Source of the DNA: an uncultured Sphingomonadaceae bacterium
GTDB taxonomy: Bacteria; Pseudomonadota; Alphaproteobacteria; Sphingomonadales; Sphingomonadaceae
Assembly (NCBI GenBank): GCA_937996655.1
Contig: CALKUK010000012.1
Location: 186,001 to 250,000, forward strand
Direction of reading: 5' to 3'
DNA: 64,000 bases
Shown here: positions 59,466 to 64,000 of the stretch, piece after piece
Numbering within the stretch: position 1 is the first letter of the stretch
Layout: each line of letters opens with the position of its first letter
Made by a program: the position numbers and the translations under genes
Notes under the pieces: generated by a model
The model's database searches: none
What the model was told of the DNA's origin: nothing
The model's input: only the letters and a program-made list of their open reading frames with translations

Positions 59466-60745
59466 CGTGTCACCGCGAGGTCGCCGGACGACAGTTCATG
59501 CGGACGTTCCGAACCATATTTGCCAAGCTCAAGCCGGGCGATGGAGCGGTTGTGGACTTCATCCGGACCGTCGGCGAGGCGCAGCGTGCGCTGATGTGCC
59601 CATGCCGAGGCAAGGCCATAGTCTTCCGAAACGCCGCCACCGCCATGCGCCTGAATGGCGTCGTCGATGATCTTCAGCGCCATATTGGGGGCCTGAACCT
59701 TGATCATGGCGATTTCCGCAGCCGCCGCCTTGTTGCCGACGGTGTCCATCATCTGCGCAGCCTTCAGGCAGAGCAGACGCGTCATTTCCAGATCGATGCG
59801 CGCGCGGGCGATGCGTTCATGCCAGACGGTCTGTTCGGCAATCGTCTTGCCAAAGGCGACGCGCGAGGTGAGGCGGCGGCACATTTTCTCAAGCGCTTCT
59901 TCGGCCACGCCGATGGTGCGCATGCAGTGGTGGATGCGGCCCGGCCCGAGGCGGCCCTGCGCGATTTCAAACCCACGGCCTTCGCCATAGAGAATGTTTT
60001 CCGCAGGAACGCGGACGTCCTTCAACTCGATTTCCATATGGCCGTGCGGCGCATCATCATAGCCAAAGACGGGCAGGTGACGGAGGATGTTTACGCCCGG
60101 CGTGTCGAGCGGCATCAGGATTTGGGACTGTTGCTGGTGGCGCTTCGCCCCAAGGTCAGTCTTGCCCATGACGATCGCGATTTTGCAGCGCGGATCACCG
60201 GCCCCCGATGACCACCATTTGCGGCCGTTGATGACATAATGGTCCCCATCACGCGTGATGCGCGTTTCGATGTTCGTCGCATCGGACGAAGCGACAAAGG
60301 GTTCGGTCATCAGGAAGGCCGACCGGATTTCGCCGTTCATCAGCGGGATCAGCCACTGCTTTTTCTGCTCGGCTGTGCCGTAGCGGTTGAGCACTTCCAT
60401 ATTGCCCGTGTCGGGTGCTGCGCAGTTGAAGATTTCCGACGACATGCCGACGCGGCCCATTTCTTCCGCGCACAGTGCATATTCAACGTTCGTGAGCATC
60501 GGGCCGTCAAATTCGACCGTCGTGTCGACGTGCGGGTTAGCGCCGACGGGGGGCATGAAGAGGTTCCAGATGCCGGCAGCCTTGGCGCGCTTCTTTTCCT
60601 CTTCGATGACCTGAAGGACCTTCCAGCGATCACCGGTCGCCTGTTCCGCGTAATAATCCTTCACCCGGGGGCGGATATATTGATCGATGTGATTTTTGAC
60701 GCGGTCCCGCCAGTAGCTCTCGCGTTCGGTGAGGGTGAAGTCCAT
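59462..60745 (-). CDS. Acyl-CoA dehydrogenase-family flavoprotein (ACAD11-like)
   Basis: FAD enzyme of 427 residues with the acyl-CoA dehydrogenase fold. The substrate and FAD region FLMTEPFVASSDATNIETRI and HYVINGRKWWSSGAGD is clear, as is the C-terminal SAWAHQRTLRLADGPDEVH. The last motif, LADGPDEVH, matches the ACAD10/ACAD11-type subgroup. In LvaC and ACAD11 the partner role is to remove phosphate from 4-phosphoacyl-CoA to give an enoyl-CoA, and this is inferred for the present operon. It is the first gene of the ACAD-ADH-APH-SDR unit; the gap to the MFS gene is 67 bases. Confidence 0.92.
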   Translation of the reverse strand: MDFTLTERESYWRDRVKNHIDQYIRPRVKDYYAEQATGDRWKVLQVIEEEKKRAKAAGIWNLFMPPVGANPHVDTTVEFDGPMLTNVEYALCAEEMGRVGMSSEIFNCAAPDTGNMEVLNRYGTAEQKKQWLIPLMNGEIRSAFLMTEPFVASSDATNIETRITRDGDHYVINGRKWWSSGAGDPRCKIAIVMGKTDLGAKRHQQQSQILMPLDTPGVNILRHLPVFGYDDAPHGHMEIELKDVRVPAENILYGEGRGFEIAQGRLGPGRIHHCMRTIGVAEEALEKMCRRLTSRVAFGKTIAEQTVWHERIARARIDLEMTRLLCLKAAQMMDTVGNKAAAAEIAMIKVQAPNMALKIIDDAIQAHGGGGVSEDYGLASAWAHQRTLRLADGPDEVHNRSIARLELGKYGSERPHELSSGDLAVTR

Positions 60746-60812
60746 CTGAGTCGTCCTCTTCTATGTTTACGTTTACGTCACTGTCAGCTTTCGGGAGTGT
60801 TTTCCAGCCCCT

Positions 60813-62249
60813 TCAATCGCCTTTTGAACTTGCCGCAGCGGCAAGCTGGCGCACGCGTGCTTCATGGTCGTGACGCCGGATGGGAAAGCGGGAAAACACG
60901 CGCGCGGAAAGCAGCGCACACAGGCCAATCATCACGATATAGGCCGCCGTCAGCCGGTCAATGATGTCGCCTGAAACAGCATCCGGCGCCGTTTGTGTGG
61001 AAAGCCCCGCCCAGCTGATGACCAATCCCGAAATGAAAATGCCAAGGCCAGTTGCGCACTTTTGAACGAAGAAATTGCCAGCGAAAAAGATGCCTTCGGT
61101 GCGCCGCCCCGTCTTCACCTGCGCGTCCTCGACAATGTCGGCGATCATGGACGAGGCGGAGATCATGACAGTCACGCCAAAGCTGTTGGCGAGGAAGAAG
61201 AACACAAAGACCAGCACCGTCGATGCGGTGGACCCGATGTCGGGCCAGACCCCGGCCAGCCGCAGCAGAAAGGGTGTCGTCCAAAGCCCCATGCCGATGA
61301 CGGACGCGTAAGCGGCTGTGTGTGGCTTGTCCCAACGCCTGTTGAGCGGGACGACAAGGAAGAATGCCGCCACCACGCTGAGAAAGAGCACGATAGGGTA
61401 GAGGCTGAAGGCTACCTGATTGAATTTCCAGACATAGAGATAAAGATAATTGGACATGGAAAAGGTTGTGCCCTGCCCAATCACGGCCAGTCCGGCAGCT
61501 GCTGCGAAAATCAGGAAGGAGCGGTTGGACAGCGACTCCCGGATCTCATCAAAGGCATGGCCCACGCTGGTCGGGACGGGCCGTGTCTCCGGCAGACGCG
61601 CCACTCGCTTATGCTGGCCTGCCGCTGAGGCAAGGACAGACAACGCAATCAGCAGACCGCCAAAGAGTCCGTAATTCCAATAGCCATCAGGGTTCAGCTG
61701 GCCGACTGTGTGGCCTGCATCTGGCTTTAGAAAAACGGCATAAGCAAGAAACAGCATCAACAGGCCGCCGCCCCAGGCAAAGAGGTAGCGGAACCGCATC
61801 AGCCCGGTCCGCTCGTCATAATCGCGGGTGAGTTCCGGCACGAGCGCGACCGACGGCACTTCGCAGGCCGACACAAGTGCCCGCACCAGCACAGCCGTTG
61901 ACACGAGATAGAGAAAGATATGCCCATGCGCGCCTTGCGGCGGGGACCAGAGCAGCAGCCAGGCCAAACCCAGCGGTATCGGCGCGATGTACAGCCAGGG
62001 CAGGCGCTTGCCCCAACGTGTGTACGTTCGGTCACTCATGTGGCCGATGACGGGATCAACAAAGGCATCAATAAACAGCGCCAGCATCAGCGCGGCGGAC
62101 ACCATCGTCGCCTCGAGCCCCAGCACCTGATTGTAAAACAGGAGGAGGAAGGTCGAAAACCCGTTGTCCTTCACACCATAAGCAACGCTGCCCAGGCCGT
62201 GGACAAGCTTCAGCCGAAGCGGAAGCTTGTCCTCAAGCTGTGCGGTCAT
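60813..62249 (-). CDS. MFS transporter (GPH sugar/cation symporter type)
   Basis: Inner-membrane transporter of 478 residues with about twelve hydrophobic helices. The early motif DPVIGHMSDRTYTRWGKRLPW and the LYIAPIPLGLAW helix that follows are typical of the GPH (glycoside-pentoside-hexuronide) branch (shown as two short runs: DPVIGHMSDRT and RWGKRLPW). In sphingomonads members of this branch import diverse small molecules, so the solute is open. Its ATG overlaps the stop of SDR 3 by four bases, which places it in that SDR's transcript. Confidence 0.9.
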   Translation of the reverse strand: MTAQLEDKLPLRLKLVHGLGSVAYGVKDNGFSTFLLLFYNQVLGLEATMVSAALMLALFIDAFVDPVIGHMSDRTYTRWGKRLPWLYIAPIPLGLAWLLLWSPPQGAHGHIFLYLVSTAVLVRALVSACEVPSVALVPELTRDYDERTGLMRFRYLFAWGGGLLMLFLAYAVFLKPDAGHTVGQLNPDGYWNYGLFGGLLIALSVLASAAGQHKRVARLPETRPVPTSVGHAFDEIRESLSNRSFLIFAAAAGLAVIGQGTTFSMSNYLYLYVWKFNQVAFSLYPIVLFLSVVAAFFLVVPLNRRWDKPHTAAYASVIGMGLWTTPFLLRLAGVWPDIGSTASTVLVFVFFFLANSFGVTVMISASSMIADIVEDAQVKTGRRTEGIFFAGNFFVQKCATGLGIFISGLVISWAGLSTQTAPDAVSGDIIDRLTAAYIVMIGLCALLSARVFSRFPIRRHDHEARVRQLAAAASSKGD

Positions 62250-63091
62250 CCCTGTGGGGCGTCAACATAGGCTTGCAAGGCGTCGAACAGGCCCGGTGCC
62301 TCGGGGTTCCAGCTGTGCGGCTGACCCGTGGTGATGCCGCCATCAACGACGAAGTGGGTGCCGGTAATGAAGCCTGCTTCCTTAGAGGCAAGGAAAGCGA
62401 CCATGTTCGCAATGTCCTCCGGGCGGCCGCCGCGCTTTACCGGCTGGGTGTGGTTGGCGATTTCCCAGATGATCTTATTGGCTTCGTCGCGCTTGTCCTC
62501 CGGCACCTCCATCGATGACGCAAAAATGTTCGTCTGGATGAAGCCGGGGCAGATCGCGTTCATGCGGATATTGTGCTTGGCGAGATCTGTCGCACCGACC
62601 TTGGTCAGGTGGATGACGGCGCCTTTGGCAACGGCATAAGCGGTGGGGGAATAGCCCGCGCCCAGCCCGGCGACGCTGGCGGTGTTGATGATGGCGGCGC
62701 CCTCACGGCCGATCATGTGCGGCACAGCATAGCGCACGCCCATCGCGACTGAACGGAGCAGCAGGTCCATCGTCCGGTCCCAGCCTTCGGGTTCAATCTC
62801 TTCAATCGGCGCCTTGTCACCGCCCGCGCCGGCATTGTTGAAGACAACGTCGATGCCGCCCGTCTTTTCGGCCGCAAAGTCCATCAGTGCCTTGATGTCG
62901 GCGGTATTGCAGACATCAGTGCGCTTGAAGAAAATCTTGCCGTTAGAGGTGGCGGCCAGATCTTCGCCGCCCTTTTCATCAATATCGCCAGCGATGACGG
63001 TCGCGCCTTCTTGCGCGAAAAGCAGGCAGGTCGCCTTGCCAATGCCTGATGCAGCGCCTGTGATGACGACGGTTTTGCCTGCGAATCTCAT
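62246..63091 (-). CDS. Short-chain dehydrogenase/reductase (SDR) 3
   Basis: Classical SDR of 281 residues with TGAASGIGKAT, VFNNAGAGGDK for NAG, the Ser in TASVAGLG and Tyr-x3-Lys in YAVAKGAVIHL. The start at 63091 is supported by AAGGAGAG just upstream. The longer frame upstream adds 99 residues without domain content. The last 30 residues carry a VVDGGITTGQP pattern. It is divergent from the right-edge acyl-CoA dehydrogenase, with a 156-base shared promoter region. Confidence 0.92.
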   Translation of the reverse strand: MRFAGKTVVITGAASGIGKATCLLFAQEGATVIAGDIDEKGGEDLAATSNGKIFFKRTDVCNTADIKALMDFAAEKTGGIDVVFNNAGAGGDKAPIEEIEPEGWDRTMDLLLRSVAMGVRYAVPHMIGREGAAIINTASVAGLGAGYSPTAYAVAKGAVIHLTKVGATDLAKHNIRMNAICPGFIQTNIFASSMEVPEDKRDEANKIIWEIANHTQPVKRGGRPEDIANMVAFLASKEAGFITGTHFVVDGGITTGQPHSWNPEAPGLFDALQAYVDAPQG

Positions 63092-63247
63092 GTCTCTCTC
63101 CTTATATTTGAGGACCATCCTGTCGCTGCAAAGGCGCGCGGTCAACGCGTTCGCGCCTAACGCTACGGAAAGCAGCGCCCTTAAGTTGACGCTTGCGTAA
63201 AGGAGCGCGGCGGACTTAGACAGGGTGCCAGAAATTAGGAGATGACG

Positions 63248-64000
63248 ATGACTGACCTCGATACGTTCCGGAAGGAAGCTCGGGCTTGGCTGGAGGCCAA
63301 TTGTCCGCCTGAAATGCGCCAACCTGCAAAGTCGGATGATGATGTGTGCTGGGGCGGCCGCAATTGGGTGTTTTCGTCTCCTGCCCAAAAGCAGTGGCTA
63401 GAGGTGATGGCCGCCAAGGGCTGGACCGTCCCCGATTGGCCTGTTGCCTATGGCGGCGGCGGTTTGACGGCGGAAGAGACCAAGGCCCTGAGGCAGGAGA
63501 TGGCCAAGCTCGGTTGTCGCTCACCGCTGAACAGCTTTGGCATCTGGATGCTCGGACCAGCCCTTTTGAAGTTCGGCACTGAAGAACAGAAGCTGCATTA
63601 TTTGCCGCAGATCGCGCGCGGCGAAATCCGCTGGTGCCAGGGCTATTCGGAACCGGGTTCGGGCTCTGACCTCGTCTCGCTCCAGACCTTTGGCGAAGAC
63701 AAGGGCGATCATTGGGTCGTCAATGGCCAGAAAATCTGGACGAGCTACGCCGACAAGGCGGACTGGATCTTCTGCCTTGTCCGCACCAACAAGGAAGACA
63801 AATATCACGGCATCAGCTTCCTTTTGTTCGACATGACGACACCGGGTGTGTCGACCAAGCCGATTTTGCTGATTTCCGGCGCGTCGCCTTTCTGCGAAAC
63901 TTTCTTCGACAATGTTGTCGTGCCCAAGCACCAGATCGTGGGGGAACTCAACCGAGGTTGGGATGTCGCCAAATATCTGCTCGCGCATGAGCGCGAAATG
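63248..64000 (+). CDS. Acyl-CoA dehydrogenase (partial, C terminus beyond right edge)
   Basis: The first 251 codons of a flavin acyl-CoA dehydrogenase. The N-terminal helical domain (FRKEARAWLEANCPPE) and the middle FAD domain are present, with CQGYSEPGSGSDL and VVNGQKIWTSYADKA and later FFDNVVVPKHQ. The C-terminal domain with the active site is missing. TAGGAG ends six bases before the ATG at 63248; an in-frame ATG six bases earlier sits on the ribosome site. The gene is divergent from SDR 3 and differs from the ACAD11-like gene, so it may serve a different chain length. Confidence 0.93.
   Translation, partial: MTDLDTFRKEARAWLEANCPPEMRQPAKSDDDVCWGGRNWVFSSPAQKQWLEVMAAKGWTVPDWPVAYGGGGLTAEETKALRQEMAKLGCRSPLNSFGIWMLGPALLKFGTEEQKLHYLPQIARGEIRWCQGYSEPGSGSDLVSLQTFGEDKGDHWVVNGQKIWTSYADKADWIFCLVRTNKEDKYHGISFLLFDMTTPGVSTKPILLISGASPFCETFFDNVVVPKHQIVGELNRGWDVAKYLLAHEREM

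Noticed and set aside
63130..63160. Short inverted repeat AGGCGCG/CGCGCCT in the SDR 3 and acyl-CoA dehydrogenase divergent gap
   Set aside because: Seven-base GC-rich arms are common by chance in such DNA, and no regulator gene is adjacent, so I do not call it an operator.
1..64000. CRISPR arrays, tRNA, rRNA and insertion sequences
   Set aside because: No regularly spaced repeats, no cloverleaf pattern with conserved T-loop bases, and no transposase-like frames or terminal repeats with target duplications were seen. The palindromes found are short and not insertion sequences.

Overview
The window reads as a chromosomal segment of an alphaproteobacterium, most likely order Sphingomonadales. 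The evidence is a GC-rich, tightly packed chromosome, a SciP (DUF1153) and a GapR (DUF2312) homologue, two sphingomonad-style TonB-dependent receptors of about 990 residues, a Tol-Pal/Ruv block in alphaproteobacterial order, and small palindromic repeats of the kind scattered through sphingomonad genomes. Genus cannot be settled from this sequence alone. I see no rRNA or tRNA genes, CRISPR arrays, insertion sequences or prophage genes.

Layout. 1-9.7 kb: ftsK (cut by the left edge), a UbiH-family hydroxylase, an epimerase-proB-obgE block, a TetR regulator divergent from a PF10118 protein, a GNAT acetyltransferase and murA. 9.8-15.4 kb: an RND efflux adaptor-permease pair followed by a DUF445 membrane protein. 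15.7-22.1 kb: two small GlsB-like membrane proteins around a SIMPL-domain protein, sciP, mnmA, an alpha/beta hydrolase, pdxH with a CDF metal exporter, and a small secreted protein.

22.1-32.6 kb is the most distinctive region. Two tandem paralogous TonB-dependent receptors, each started by a non-ATG codon and closed by a strong terminator, are followed by a TPR-sulfotransferase, an overlapping gene with a degenerate sulfotransferase-like loop, and a divergent TPR-aspartyl/asparaginyl beta-hydroxylase. I infer a receptor-plus-modification locus whose substrate is unknown.

32.6-42.7 kb: clpB with a heat-shock-like promoter, an M28 peptidase, a penicillin-acylase-family Ntn hydrolase, an M16 peptidase and a small orphan protein. 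42.7-52.2 kb: pal-tolB-tolA-tolR-tolQ-ybgC, ruvB, two inserted genes (one of clearly lower GC), ruvA, ruvC, yebC, ybjQ and gapR, all transcribed leftward. ruvC has no ATG, GTG or TTG start that would keep its catalytic N terminus, so it probably starts at a CTG overlapping the yebC stop codon.

52.2-64 kb: a fatty-acid or hydroxy-acid catabolic block with a bifunctional enoyl-CoA hydratase/3-hydroxyacyl-CoA dehydrogenase, a serine hydrolase, three SDRs, an APH-type kinase, a zinc alcohol dehydrogenase, two acyl-CoA dehydrogenases (one cut by the right edge) and an MFS transporter. The adjacent APH kinase, ADH and acyl-CoA dehydrogenase recall the LvaA/LvaC and ACAD10/ACAD11 route for 4-hydroxyacyl-CoA. 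Several inverted repeats, some between convergent genes, punctuate the window.
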